Shown: positions 16,744 to 26,434, counted from the first letter of the stretch. The stretch: DNA of 64,000 nt from Phocoenobacter uteri (GCF_900454895.1 NZ_UGTA01000001.1:434001-498000), one strand, 5' to 3'. The notes: generated by a model not told the origin, from the letters alone. Numbers and translations are program-made.

Positions 16744-18426
16744 ATGCTTAATCATTTAACTATTAACAATTTTGCTATCGTTAAACAACTTGATCTTTCT
16801 TTGAGTGAAGGAATGACCGTCATTACTGGAGAAACAGGGGCGGGTAAGTCTATTGGAATTGATGCTTTAGGGCTTTGCTTAGGCTATCGCTCTGATATTT
16901 CAATGATTCGTGATAAAAGTAACAAAGCGGATATTTCTGCTAGTTTTTCAATGCAATCAAACAGTCCTGCGTTTTTATGGCTTCAAGAGCATGAGTTATT
17001 GGATGAAGATAATCCAAATGAATGTATTCTACGCAGAATGATTAACAGTGAGGGGCGTTCAAAAGCCTTTGTTAATAACCACCCTATTCCTATTTCTCAA
17101 TTACGAGAATTAGGGCAATATTTAATTCACTTAAATGGGCAGCACGCCCCACAATTATTATTAAAAAATGAGTATCAGTTAGAAATTATTGATAATTACG
17201 CAAATATTCATTCACAGCTCAATCAAATGGCAATGAAGTATGCTGAATGGAGAAAATTGCGTAATGCCTTGAAATCTTATAAACAACTTTGCCAAGAAAA
17301 TGAAGCTCGTAAGCAATTATTACAATATCAGGTTGATGAACTGGATGAGTTTGCATTAAGAGAAGGTGAGTTTGAAGAGTTAGAAGAAAATTATAATCGT
17401 CTTGCGAATGCGGAACAGTTAATTGAGCTTTCTCAAAAATCATTAGATTTATTGAGTGAGAATATGGAGATCAATATTGATTCAATGTTGTATCAAGCAA
17501 TTCGCTATTTAGATGAACTTTGTGAAGTGGATGAAAGTTATAAATCAGCTCAAGAAATGTTAAATGAAGCGTTGATTCAGGTTCAAGAAGCGAGTGCTGA
17601 TATTCAATCTATTTCTAATAATATTGAGCAAGATCCAGAATTACTTCACGAATTAGATTCACGAATGAGTAAAGCGATGAGCCTTGCACGAAAACATAAT
17701 GTTGCGGTGAAAGAATTGTGGAAATATCATCTTCAATTACAGCAAGAACTTCAAGAACTTATGGATTTTGAGGAGAGTGAAGAAGAGCTAATCGTAAATG
17801 AGAAAAAGGCGTATCAACAATGTTTAGCATTGTCTGAGGAAATTTATCAACAACGTCTTACTGCATCACAAAAATTAGCTGAATTAGTCACAAAACAAAT
17901 TAAAACACTCGCAATGGAAAATGGTGAATTTTTTATTGATATTCAGCACAATATTGAAAAAATTGGCGTAAATGGTGCGGATAATGTTGTCTTTAATTTA
18001 CGTAGTAATTTAGGGCAACAACCACAGCCTCTTGCCAAAATCGCTTCAGGTGGGGAACTTTCTCGAATAGCGTTGGCGGTACAAGTGCTAACAGCAAATA
18101 AACTTTCTACACCAACTATTATTTTTGATGAAGTTGATGTTGGAATTAGTGGTGCTACAGCAACAGCGGTGGGGCATTTATTGCGAGAATTATCAAAAAA
18201 ATGTCAAGTATTGTGTGTGACCCATTTACCACAAGTGGCAAGTTATGGGCATCATCATTTTAATGTTGAAAAATTAGTCGCAGATAATGAAACAAAAACG
18301 AAAATGACTTATTTAAAACCTGAAGAACGAGTTCAAGCATTAGCTCGTTTGCTAGGGGGAAATAAAATTTCTGATGTTGTATTGGCGAATGCAAAAGAAA
18401 TGTTGGATTTAGCACAAGAGAGTTAA
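16744..18426 (+). CDS. recN: DNA repair protein RecN
   Basis: RecN is an SMC-like ATPase for double-strand break repair. The start at 16744 (MLNHLTINNFAIV) matches the family N-terminus; an upstream in-frame ATG at 16678 would place coding sequence through the LexA boxes and is rejected. The 560-residue protein has Walker A GETGAGKSIGIDALGL (about 32-47), a central coiled coil, the ABC signature IASGGELSRIALAVQ (about 436) and Walker B PTIIFDEVDVGISG (about 460). Two LexA boxes within 60 bp of the start imply strong SOS induction, as known for E. coli recN. Confidence 0.97.
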   Translation: MLNHLTINNFAIVKQLDLSLSEGMTVITGETGAGKSIGIDALGLCLGYRSDISMIRDKSNKADISASFSMQSNSPAFLWLQEHELLDEDNPNECILRRMINSEGRSKAFVNNHPIPISQLRELGQYLIHLNGQHAPQLLLKNEYQLEIIDNYANIHSQLNQMAMKYAEWRKLRNALKSYKQLCQENEARKQLLQYQVDELDEFALREGEFEELEENYNRLANAEQLIELSQKSLDLLSENMEINIDSMLYQAIRYLDELCEVDESYKSAQEMLNEALIQVQEASADIQSISNNIEQDPELLHELDSRMSKAMSLARKHNVAVKELWKYHLQLQQELQELMDFEESEEELIVNEKKAYQQCLALSEEIYQQRLTASQKLAELVTKQIKTLAMENGEFFIDIQHNIEKIGVNGADNVVFNLRSNLGQQPQPLAKIASGGELSRIALAVQVLTANKLSTPTIIFDEVDVGISGATATAVGHLLRELSKKCQVLCVTHLPQVASYGHHHFNVEKLVADNETKTKMTYLKPEERVQALARLLGGNKISDVVLANAKEMLDLAQES

Positions 18427-18568
18427 GAATTGAGTTTGTTAGAAAACGATTTAAAAGCAGTATTTCATCAATGTTCTCACAATCCTTCATTTTATTTTTT
18501 ATGAGAATTTGGTGTCACAATTGTCTGTAAAATAATGACACCTAAAGTTACAGGCTTACTGTTTCAAA
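18427..18568. other. Intergenic stretch after recN without a supported gene
   Basis: Together with the following elements this forms a 355 bp gap between recN and the RpiR-type regulator. A 24-codon TTG-started reading frame (LSLLENDLKAVF...) is present at about 18431-18505, but it is too short and unsupported to call. The rest of the gap holds the inverted uptake-signal pair and the CRP-like site listed separately. Confidence 0.5.
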
Positions 18569-18632
18569 ACAAGCGGTTATTTTTTATTGAAAATTTACAA
18601 ATTGTAAAAGTCATTAAAAATATAACCGCTTA
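18569..18632. repeat. Inverted pair of DNA uptake signals (possible terminator)
   Basis: ACAAGCGGTTATTTTT on the plus strand faces AAAAATATAACCGCTTA about 50 bases later, forming a potential hairpin. The left copy carries an exact ACAAGCGGT core at 18569-18577. Inverted uptake-signal pairs often serve as terminators in this family; here the pair would end recN transcription. Confidence 0.65.
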
Positions 18633-18658
18633 TTCTTTTATCTTCCGCTCTATAAAAA

Positions 18659-18674
18659 TGTGATCTATGTCATA
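18659..18674. promoter_or_regulatory. CRP-like site upstream of the RpiR-type regulator
   Basis: TGTGATCTATGTCATA matches TGTGA-N6-TCACA at nine of ten conserved positions and is flanked by A/T. It lies 108 bp before the start codon, consistent with catabolite control of an amino-sugar operon. Confidence 0.6.
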
Positions 18675-18781
18675 TTTTCTGCTATGATTGATTTACTCCA
18701 TTTTGACACTGAATTAAAATAAGTAACACTTCAAAAATGCCTTATTTAGTAAAAAAACAATTATAAAATTAAGGAAGAAAT

Positions 18782-19678
18782 ATGAAAAAGCAAGGTAATA
18801 TCTTAGAAACAGTTAGTTCTCTATACAGTAGTTTAACTAAGACTGAAAAACGTATCGCAGAAATCCTATTACATACCCCAGAGCAATTAAATCAATGCTC
18901 TTTATCTGAGATTTCAAACGAAATTTCGGTTGGTGAGGCAACGTTTATTCGTTTTTGTAGAACTTTAGGTTTTAAAGGGTTTACAGATTTTAAATTAGCA
19001 CTTGCGGTTGAATTAGCCACTAAGCAGAATAAAGATGAACCTATTTTTGAAGAAAATGTAAATGTTGGTGACTCTTATTTTGATATTGCGAAAAAATTAC
19101 AATTAAGTATCAATCGAGTAGCCGAAGAAACGATCAGCTTACTTGATTTTGATGAGCTTGAAAAAGTTGTTAATGTATTGAGAAAAGCAAACCGCATTTT
19201 CTTATTTGGTGTAGGTACATCAGGATTGAGTGCGGAAGAAGCCAAAACTAAATTTATGCGAATTGGTTTATCCGTTGATGCGATTACTAATAACCATTTT
19301 ATGTATATGCAAGCGGCACTGATGAATAAAAGAGATGTTGTGATTGGTATTAGTCATTCAGGATTCTCCCAAGAAATTATTCAAGCATTAGCGATTGCAA
19401 AAGAAAATAAGGCGACAACTATTGCTCTTACACATAATTTACGTTCTCCAATTACGCGAATTGCTGACTTTGTTTTAATCAATGGTAATAAACAAGGTAA
19501 ATTTCAAGGCGATTCACTACGAACTAAAATTGCACAGCTTTTTGTTCTAGATCTTATTTATATGTTGATGGTTAAAGAAGACGAAGAAAAAGCAACAATA
19601 AGTAAACAAAAAACGCTTGATGCTATTTTAGAACAACGTTCTAATTTAAACTTGAAGAAAAAAGGAAAATTTTTATGA
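18782..19678 (+). CDS. RpiR/MurR-family transcriptional regulator (SIS domain)
   Basis: This 298-residue regulator has an N-terminal helix-turn-helix (SLTKTEKRIAEILLHTP to ISVGEATFIRFCRTLGFKGFTDFKLAL, about 15-75) and a C-terminal sugar-isomerase (SIS) sensor domain (IFLFGVGTSGLSAEEAKTKF; VVIGISHSGFSQEII, about 139-210). Its end overlaps the nagB start by 4 bp, so it almost certainly controls amino-sugar use. In H. influenzae an RpiR regulator (SiaR/NanR) governs sialic acid and nagB genes with glucosamine-6-phosphate as co-regulator; a similar role is inferred here. No nan transport or lyase genes are in the window. Confidence 0.88.
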   Translation: MKKQGNILETVSSLYSSLTKTEKRIAEILLHTPEQLNQCSLSEISNEISVGEATFIRFCRTLGFKGFTDFKLALAVELATKQNKDEPIFEENVNVGDSYFDIAKKLQLSINRVAEETISLLDFDELEKVVNVLRKANRIFLFGVGTSGLSAEEAKTKFMRIGLSVDAITNNHFMYMQAALMNKRDVVIGISHSGFSQEIIQALAIAKENKATTIALTHNLRSPITRIADFVLINGNKQGKFQGDSLRTKIAQLFVLDLIYMLMVKEDEEKATISKQKTLDAILEQRSNLNLKKKGKFL

Positions 19679-20469
19679 GACTTATTCCCTTAAATACAGC
19701 TGAAGATGTGAGCTTATGGTCTGCACAATATATTGTTGATAGAATTAACCAATTCCAACCAACGGCAGAAAAACCGTTTGTTCTAGGGTTGCCAACAGGT
19801 GGTACACCATTAAAAACCTATCAAAAATTGATAGAATTCTATCAAGCAGGAAAGGTGAGCTTTAAACATGTGGTCACTTTTAATATGGATGAGTATGTGG
19901 GATTACCAAAAGATCATCCGCAAAGTTATCATTATTTTATGTTTGAAAACTTTTTTAATCACGTTGATATTCAACCCGAAAATGTGAATATTTTAGATGG
20001 AATGGCGAAAGATGTTAATGAAGAATGCAAACGCTATGAAGAAAAAATTCGTTCTTATGGCAAAATTCATCTTTTTATGGGGGGCGTAGGAAATGATGGA
20101 CACATCGCTTTTAATGAGCCAGCCTCATCGCTTTCATCTCGTACTCGCATTAAAACATTAACAGAAGATACGCTGATGGCAAACTCTCGTTTCTTTAATG
20201 ATGATGTTAATCAAGTACCTAAATTTGCATTAACAATTGGCGTTGGAACATTACTTGATGCAGAAGAGGTGCTATTACTTGTCACGGGTTATAATAAAGC
20301 ACTTGCCTTACAGGCTTGTGTAGAAGGGGCAATAAACCATCTTTGGACAGTAAGTAGCTTACAAATGCATAAAAATGCTGTGATTGTTTGTGATGAACCT
20401 GCGACACAAGAGTTGAAAGTTAAGACGGTTAAATATTTTAAACAGTTAGAAGAAAACGTTGCTCGTTAG
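19675..20469 (+). CDS. nagB: Glucosamine-6-phosphate deaminase
   Basis: NagB converts glucosamine-6-phosphate to fructose-6-phosphate and ammonia, feeding amino sugars into glycolysis. The 264-residue protein is full length, with GLPTGGTPLKTYQKL (about 39-53), the active-site aspartate in TFNMDEYVGL (about 68-77), and GGVGNDGHIAFNEPASS (about 136-152) with the catalytic Asp and His. The start overlaps the RpiR gene and is preceded by AAAGGA. A strong terminator follows; nagA is not adjacent. Confidence 0.97.
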   Translation: MRLIPLNTAEDVSLWSAQYIVDRINQFQPTAEKPFVLGLPTGGTPLKTYQKLIEFYQAGKVSFKHVVTFNMDEYVGLPKDHPQSYHYFMFENFFNHVDIQPENVNILDGMAKDVNEECKRYEEKIRSYGKIHLFMGGVGNDGHIAFNEPASSLSSRTRIKTLTEDTLMANSRFFNDDVNQVPKFALTIGVGTLLDAEEVLLLVTGYNKALALQACVEGAINHLWTVSSLQMHKNAVIVCDEPATQELKVKTVKYFKQLEENVAR

Positions 20470-20490
20470 TTTTTTTACATATTAGATAAT

Positions 20491-20526
20491 ACCCTCAAAG
20501 TGAGAAATAACTTTGAGGGTTTATTA
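20491..20526 (+). terminator. Terminator after nagB
   Basis: An 11-bp perfect stem ACCCTCAAAGT/ACTTTGAGGGT is followed by TTATTATTT. Confidence 0.85.
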
Positions 20527-20711
20527 TTTCTGATGGATTAAATGTTAAAAAGCTTTATTTATCTAGTGTTAGATCAAAAAACAGTGGGAATTATCCTAAA
20601 AACTCCTTTTTGAATTAGCCTATCAAAATAAATTTTAGTATAATTTTATGGTAATAAAAAAAGTTCGCATTTGCATTATGGTTTTTTCTTATCTAATTTG
20701 GAGGTCAATAA

Positions 20712-23700
20712 ATGTCAACAAGAAAACATAATTGTTTACAAAACAATAAAAGGGGAGTAACGAAGCTTTTTTGTTATTCCCTTCTTTCTCTTTCCATTTC
20801 AAATGCTCTTGCTGAAGAGGCTACATTAGGGACAATCAATGTTATTGACTCTCCTGAAAGTGTTCAAAATCATAAAGTTGGCGAAACAGTTAAAACATCA
20901 AAAACCTTAGAAAAACAACAAGTTTCAGACACGCGTGATTTAGTAAAATATGAAACGGGTATTTCTGTGGTTGAAAAAGGACGTATGGGGGCAAGTGGTT
21001 ATTCTGTTCGTGGGGTTGATGAAAACCGTGTAAATATTACGATTGATGGTTTACAACAAGCTCAAACCCTTTCATCACAAGGCTTTAAAGAGCTGTTTGA
21101 AGGTTATGGAAATTTTAACAATACACGTAATGGCATTGAAGTTGAAACGGTTAAACAAGTAAACCTAGCAAAAGGATCAGATTCAACCAAAGTGGGCAGT
21201 GGTGCATTGGGTGGTGCAGTAATTTTTAAAACTAAAGATGCACGTGATTTCTTAATTGGAAAAGATTTTTACTATAAATTTAAAGCGGGCTATGCTTCTG
21301 CAAATAATGAGGATATGTTCTCACACACTCTTGCAGGGCGTTATAAAGATTTTGATGCGTTATTGGTAAGAACTGATCGTGATGGAACGAATTTAGAAAA
21401 CTTCGGTTATGATAAATTTGATGATAATGTTCAAGGACGTTCTCGCCAAAAAGCTGATCCATATACGATAGAAAAAGCCAGTACACTTATAAAATTAGGC
21501 TATAACTTAAATGAAAATAACCGCTTTACTGTAATGTATGATGATTATAAAAATCACAGTAGAGGAAATGATTTTTCTTATACGCTTGCATTGGGTAAGG
21601 GAGATACAACAGGATGGAATAAAGATACGCCTGAGACAGATTTGCGTCATACTAATGATAGTTCAAAACGTCGTAATATCGCATTTAGTTATGAAAATTA
21701 TGATGAAACACCACTTTGGGATAGCTTAAAATTGACTGTTTCTAGTCAAAAAATTACTCAAAAAGCAAGAACAGATGATTATTGTGATGGTGGTGATAAT
21801 TGTGTGCAGTTCCAAAATCCAGCAGGTTTGCGTTTAGAAGGAAATACTATTGTTGATAAAGATGGTAAAGCAATATCTCCGGAAGTAATTACAACGAAAA
21901 GATTATGGATTGATTGGGCTGATCCAAATGATCCAACTAATTGGATCACTAGTTCTGATATAGGATTAAAGGATAAAAATGGTAATAAATATAACGCACT
22001 TTTTGAGAAAGTATGGCAAGAAAAGAATAAAGATATTATTTTAGATTGTTCGATTTGGGACTGTAATGGTAATTTTACGTTATTTGATATAACAGAGAGG
22101 GGAGATGATAAAAGAGTTAATGGACAATTTAAAATTGATCTTAGTCACCCAAATCAATGGGTAAAATATGGAACTCAGGAAGTAGTAAATCAGGATCCAC
22201 AAGATAATAATTACGCAAAATTTATAGTTTCTGATATTAGAGATAATGGAAAAAACTATAAAAAAATTAGCCATACAGGAGCAGAATTCGATCATTATTA
22301 TTATACCCTCTTCCCTAAGGGTAGTGGATTTACACAAAATACTTATAAGGATCGTGATTTAAATACAGATATTAAAGACATTCGTTTAGATTTAACAAAA
22401 TCTTTGTCTGTTAAAGATCTTGATTTAAATCTAGGTTATGGTGTTGCTTATAATATCAGTAAAAAAAGTATGGTTAATAGAACCGGTGTAACATCTATTA
22501 AGGAAAAATGGTATGGCTGGTTATATGATAACGATGGTAAGATTTGTTTTGGTAGTTTCTGTCCTAAATCTGAACCAGATGAAAGTTTCTTACTTCCAGT
22601 AGAAGCAAAATCAGGATCGTTATATTTTACCAATAATACTCAGGTTAATGATTGGTTAGGTTTAAATGCAAGTTATCGTTATGATCGCGTTTCTTATAAA
22701 CCTGAATATATTGATGGAGTGACCCCTAAATTACCAAATGATATGCTTAGAAATATGGTGGTTAAAACTAAACAATTTATTCCAAAGCCATTACCAAAAG
22801 AACCAAAGTCTTGGGATGATGAATATTGGACAGGTGGAGCTTACAGACAAGGTGAATTTTTGAAAGAAAAATTTAACAGTAAAAAAGCAGAATATGATGC
22901 AGTTGTGAAAGCTAATGAAGATGGTCCTAAATTATTAGCAGAACAAAATATAAAAGATAATATTAACTATCTTGCATCTCAAAAACCTAAATTTAGTCAT
23001 AGCAGTTATTCATTAGGAGCAACATTAGATCCACAAGATTGGTTACGTATTCAAACAAAATATTCAACTGGATTTAGAGCACCTACATCAGATGAGCTTT
23101 ATTTTACATTTAAGCACCCTGATTTTACGATTTTTCCAAATACGGATCTAAAACCTGAAACAGCGAAAACTAAAGAGTTAGCCTTTACTTTTTATAAAAA
23201 CAATAGCTTTATTACTTTAAGTGGGTTTAGAACCGATTATCGTCATTTTATTGATTTAGATTTTAAAGGTGATCGTGGTTATTTAAAAACAGGGTTCCAA
23301 GATTTAGCTTGTGCTGATGGACAACAAGGTTGTCATAATTATCGTACTTGGCAAAATGTAAACCAAGATAAAGCGAAAGTTGTTGGCTTTGAAATTAACA
23401 CTAAATTGTTCTTAGAAGAGCTTTCAACAAAATTAAAAGGCTTTAATGTTGGGTATAAATATACACATCAGAAAGGTAAAGTAACAGGAACGGCTATTCG
23501 TCATATTGCTGGAGAAGACCAAAAAGTCAGTGTTGAGTATCCAATGAATGCGATTCAACCAAACAAACATATTGTTTCTATCGGTTATATTGATCCAAAT
23601 GATAAATTTGGGTTAGATCTTTACTGGACTCATGTTTCAGCTAAAGAAGAAAAAGATACTGTTGATACATTTGATCTTGCCAAACAAAGACCAAATAAAT

Positions 23701-23969
23701 ATCTTAGTAAAGGATTTGATGTGTTTGATGTGGTTGGCTTCTATAAACCAATTAAGCATTTGACCTTACAAGCGGGTGTGTATAATTTACTTAATAAGGA
23801 TTATATGACTTGGGAAAATGCTCGCTCTATTCGTACCTTTGGTACAAGTAATATGATTTGTCAGCGTGGTAATGTAAAATCTCTTGGTTGTAATGCTGCG
23901 GATCAAGGTATTGAACGTTTCCATTCTCCAGAACGAAACTTCAAACTTAACGTGCAATATGAGTTTTAA
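20712..23969 (+). CDS. TonB-dependent outer membrane hemoglobin receptor, HgbA-like (copy 1)
   Basis: This is a large outer-membrane receptor that would take heme or iron from hemoglobin-type ligands using TonB energy. Of 1085 residues, an unusually long signal peptide ends near ALA-EE (about 34), a TonB box-like LGTINVID follows, and the plug domain (about 50-190) carries RDLVKYETGISVVEKGRMG and VRGVDENRVNITIDGLQQ. The C-terminal barrel has FRAPTSDELYF, NLLNKDYMTWENARSIRTFGTSN and ends in the assembly signal YEF. These segments match HgbA of Pasteurella and Actinobacillus; the ligand is inferred. It has a close paralogue at 45.6 kb, with the extracellular-loop middle part diverged. A GGAGG ribosome binding site is present, but no convincing Fur box was found upstream. 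Confidence 0.88.
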   Translation: MSTRKHNCLQNNKRGVTKLFCYSLLSLSISNALAEEATLGTINVIDSPESVQNHKVGETVKTSKTLEKQQVSDTRDLVKYETGISVVEKGRMGASGYSVRGVDENRVNITIDGLQQAQTLSSQGFKELFEGYGNFNNTRNGIEVETVKQVNLAKGSDSTKVGSGALGGAVIFKTKDARDFLIGKDFYYKFKAGYASANNEDMFSHTLAGRYKDFDALLVRTDRDGTNLENFGYDKFDDNVQGRSRQKADPYTIEKASTLIKLGYNLNENNRFTVMYDDYKNHSRGNDFSYTLALGKGDTTGWNKDTPETDLRHTNDSSKRRNIAFSYENYDETPLWDSLKLTVSSQKITQKARTDDYCDGGDNCVQFQNPAGLRLEGNTIVDKDGKAISPEVITTKRLWIDWADPNDPTNWITSSDIGLKDKNGNKYNALFEKVWQEKNKDIILDCSIWDCNGNFTLFDITERGDDKRVNGQFKIDLSHPNQWVKYGTQEVVNQDPQDNNYAKFIVSDIRDNGKNYKKISHTGAEFDHYYYTLFPKGSGFTQNTYKDRDLNTDIKDIRLDLTKSLSVKDLDLNLGYGVAYNISKKSMVNRTGVTSIKEKWYGWLYDNDGKICFGSFCPKSEPDESFLLPVEAKSGSLYFTNNTQVNDWLGLNASYRYDRVSYKPEYIDGVTPKLPNDMLRNMVVKTKQFIPKPLPKEPKSWDDEYWTGGAYRQGEFLKEKFNSKKAEYDAVVKANEDGPKLLAEQNIKDNINYLASQKPKFSHSSYSLGATLDPQDWLRIQTKYSTGFRAPTSDELYFTFKHPDFTIFPNTDLKPETAKTKELAFTFYKNNSFITLSGFRTDYRHFIDLDFKGDRGYLKTGFQDLACADGQQGCHNYRTWQNVNQDKAKVVGFEINTKLFLEELSTKLKGFNVGYKYTHQKGKVTGTAIRHIAGEDQKVSVEYPMNAIQPNKHIVSIGYIDPNDKFGLDLYWTHVSAKEEKDTVDTFDLAKQRPNKYLSKGFDVFDVVGFYKPIKHLTLQAGVYNLLNKDYMTWENARSIRTFGTSNMICQRGNVKSLGCNAADQGIERFHSPERNFKLNVQYEF

Positions 23970-24024
23970 TCTTTAATGAAATAATTCTATTGTGGTTAAA
24001 ATAATAGAATAAAAATCAACAAAG

Positions 24025-24062
24025 TATGCTGAATTTATAATTAGATTCAGCATATTTTTTTC
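24025..24062 (+). terminator. Terminator after HgbA-like copy 1
   Basis: A 10-bp perfect stem TATGCTGAAT/ATTCAGCATA is followed by a T run. It opens the 361 bp gap before groES, which otherwise holds an uptake signal and the heat-shock promoter. Confidence 0.85.
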
Positions 24063-24232
24063 TTTTCAGAAAATGTGTAAATTCTTCACAAAAAATAACC
24101 GCTATATTTATGTTAATTCTATTTAATAAAAATAAATTTAATTACCGATAGAGAATTTCATATTTTGGTAAGCTCAAAATTCAATAATAACAGTCAATTA
24201 TATTGAAATTTGCAAATTTTTTATAAAATCTT

Positions 24233-24241
24233 ACCGCTTGT
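24233..24241 (-). repeat. DNA uptake signal core upstream of groES
   Basis: This is an exact ACAAGCGGT on the minus strand with the A/T-rich tail and TTTGCAAATTT downstream of it. It immediately precedes the heat-shock promoter. Confidence 0.8.
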
Positions 24242-24243
24242 TG

Positions 24244-24271
24244 CTTGAATTTATAGAAAGCCCCCCCATAT
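24244..24271 (+). promoter_or_regulatory. Sigma32-type heat-shock promoter of groES-groEL
   Basis: CTTGAA at 24244-24249 and CCCCATAT at 24264-24271 are spaced by 14 bases and match the sigma32 consensus CTTGAA / CCCCATNT. The -10 region is part of a C7 run at 24261-24267. Confidence 0.85.
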
Positions 24272-24330
24272 ATCTTCCGTTACACATAAAGGTGTAAATT
24301 TTTTTAATTTTCTTTTTAGGAGTAAACGCA

Positions 24331-24621
24331 ATGAATATTCGTCCATTACACGATAAAGTAATTTTAAAACGTGAAGAAGTTGAAACAAGATCAGCAGGTG
24401 GGATTGTTTTAACGGGTAGTGCAGCAGAAAAATCAACTCGTGGTAAAGTGATCGCTGTGGGTACAGGTCGTATTTTAGATAATGGTTCAGTTCTTCCTAT
24501 GCAAGTAAAAGTGGGTGATACCGTTATTTTTAATGATGGTTATGGCTTAAAATCAGAAAAAATTGATGGCGAAGAAGTGTTAATTTTATCAGAAGATGAA
24601 ATTTTAGCGATTGTAGAATAA
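24331..24621 (+). CDS. groES: Co-chaperonin GroES
   Basis: GroES is the 10-kDa heptameric lid of the GroEL folding chamber. The 96-residue protein is full length, with MNIRPLHDKVILKREE at the N-terminus, the mobile loop ETRSAGGIVLTGSAAEKSTRG (about 16-36) and GTGRILDNG. It follows an AGGAG ribosome binding site and lies 63 bp before groEL in one heat-shock operon. Confidence 0.99.
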   Translation: MNIRPLHDKVILKREEVETRSAGGIVLTGSAAEKSTRGKVIAVGTGRILDNGSVLPMQVKVGDTVIFNDGYGLKSEKIDGEEVLILSEDEILAIVE

Positions 24622-24684
24622 TCAATTTGTTGATGTAGAAAGAAAAACGTCGAAAAAATTAAACAGAATAGAAGGAATAAAGAA

Positions 24685-26331
24685 ATGGCAGCAAAAGATG
24701 TAAGATTTGGTAATGATGCTCGTGTAAAAATGCTTAAAGGTGTGAACGTATTAGCAGACGCAGTGAAAGTAACCTTAGGTCCAAAAGGACGTAATGTGGT
24801 TTTAGATAAAGCATTCGGTGCACCAACAATCACAAAAGATGGCGTTTCAGTGGCTCGTGAAATCGAATTAGAAGATAAATTCGAAAATATGGGTGCTCAA
24901 ATGGTTAAAGAAGTAGCATCTAAGGCAAATGATGAAGCGGGTGACGGTACAACAACGGCAACAGTTTTAGCACAAGCAATCGTAAGCGAAGGCTTAAAAT
25001 CTGTGGCTGCGGGTATGAACCCAATGGATTTAAAACGTGGGATTGATAAAGCGGTCATCGCCGTAGTTGAAGAGTTAAAAAATCTGTCTAAACCTTGCGA
25101 AACCTCAAAAGAAATTGAGCAAGTTGGAACAATTTCAGCAAACTCTGATTCAACAGTGGGTCAGTTAATTGCACAAGCAATGGAAAAAGTAGGTAAAGAA
25201 GGCGTAATTACCGTTGAAGATGGTTCAGGTTTAGAAGATGAACTTGCAGTGGTTGAAGGTATGCAATTTGATCGTGGTTACTTATCGCCATATTTCATCA
25301 ATAAACCAGACGCTGGCACGGTTGAATTAGAAAATCCATTTATTCTTTTAGTGGATAAAAAAGTATCAAATATCCGTGAATTATTACCAACATTAGAAGC
25401 AGTAGCAAAAGTAAATAAACCATTGTTAATCATTGCAGAAGATCTTGAAGGCGAAGCGTTAGCAACATTAGTTGTGAATAATATGCGTGGTATCGTGAAA
25501 GTGGCAGCTGTTAAAGCACCAGGTTTTGGTGACCGTCGTAAAGCAATGTTACAAGATATCGCTATTCTAACTGCGGGTACTGTGATTTCAGAAGAAATCG
25601 GTATGGAATTAGAAAAAGCAGGTCTTGAAGAGTTAGGGCAAGCGAAACGTGTTGTGATCAGCAAAGACAATACCACTATCATTGACGGTATTGGCGATGA
25701 AGAGCAAATCAAAGGTCGTGTAGCACAAATTCGTCAGCAAATTGAAGAATCAACCTCTGATTATGACAAAGAAAAATTACAAGAGCGTGTGGCTAAATTA
25801 GCAGGTGGCGTGGCTGTAATCAAAGTAGGTGCAGCGACAGAAGTTGAAATGAAAGAGAAAAAAGACCGTGTTGATGATGCACTTCACGCAACGCGTGCTG
25901 CGGTTGAAGAAGGTATCGTTGCAGGTGGTGGCGTGGCGTTAGTGCGTGCGGCATCAAAAGTAGCAGAAACCTTAAAAGGCGATAATGAAGAACAAAATGT
26001 GGGTATCAAACTTGCATTGCGTGCAATGGAAGCACCACTTCGTCAAATCGTTGAAAATGCAGGCGAAGAAGCGTCAGTTGTGGCTCGTAATGTAAAAGAC
26101 GGATCTGGTAACTTCGGTTATAACGCAAGCACTGAAAGCTACGGCGATATGTTAGAAATGGGTATCTTAGATCCAACCAAAGTAACCCGTAGTGCATTAC
26201 AATTCGCTGCATCAATCGCAGGTTTAATGATTACCACTGAATGTATGGTGACAGACCTTCCAAAATCTGAAAATGCTGATTTAGGTGCCGCTGGAATGGG
26301 GGGTATGGGAGGAATGGGCGGAATGATGTAA
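24685..26331 (+). CDS. groEL: Chaperonin GroEL
   Basis: GroEL is the 60-kDa chaperonin that folds proteins in an ATP-driven cage. The 548-residue protein has the N-terminal AAKDVRFGNDARVKML, the ATP-site motif GDGTTTATVLAQAI (about 86-99), the AAVEEGIVAGGGVAL signature (about 404) and the C-terminal GGM repeat tail (GGMGGMGGMM). It is the only groEL in the window and is followed by a strong terminator. Confidence 0.99.
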   Translation: MAAKDVRFGNDARVKMLKGVNVLADAVKVTLGPKGRNVVLDKAFGAPTITKDGVSVAREIELEDKFENMGAQMVKEVASKANDEAGDGTTTATVLAQAIVSEGLKSVAAGMNPMDLKRGIDKAVIAVVEELKNLSKPCETSKEIEQVGTISANSDSTVGQLIAQAMEKVGKEGVITVEDGSGLEDELAVVEGMQFDRGYLSPYFINKPDAGTVELENPFILLVDKKVSNIRELLPTLEAVAKVNKPLLIIAEDLEGEALATLVVNNMRGIVKVAAVKAPGFGDRRKAMLQDIAILTAGTVISEEIGMELEKAGLEELGQAKRVVISKDNTTIIDGIGDEEQIKGRVAQIRQQIEESTSDYDKEKLQERVAKLAGGVAVIKVGAATEVEMKEKKDRVDDALHATRAAVEEGIVAGGGVALVRAASKVAETLKGDNEEQNVGIKLALRAMEAPLRQIVENAGEEASVVARNVKDGSGNFGYNASTESYGDMLEMGILDPTKVTRSALQFAASIAGLMITTECMVTDLPKSENADLGAAGMGGMGGMGGMM

Positions 26332-26361
26332 TCATTTCTGCTGATTCTTTTTGAAGCATTT

Positions 26362-26392
26362 AAAAACCCACTAATTTTAGTGGGTTTTTTTC
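26362..26392 (+). terminator. Terminator after groEL
   Basis: The stem AAAACCCACTA/TAGTGGGTTTT is followed by a T-rich tail. Confidence 0.9.
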
Positions 26393-26434
26393 TTGTAGTT
26401 AAATAAATAATCTTTTGTTTGTTGTCGTTAACGT

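Noticed and set aside
18431..18505. A 24-codon frame starting LSLLENDLKAVF after recN
   Set aside because: It is very short, starts with TTG and has no homologue I recognise; it could be a gene remnant but cannot be supported.
20712..21000. Phase-variable CCAA-type repeats in the HgbA-like genes, as in H. influenzae hgp genes
   Set aside because: Neither receptor gene has a tetranucleotide tract near its start.
25278..25712. A 144-codon minus-strand frame inside groEL
   Set aside because: It is a shadow of the groEL codon pattern with no start signals and no plausible product.
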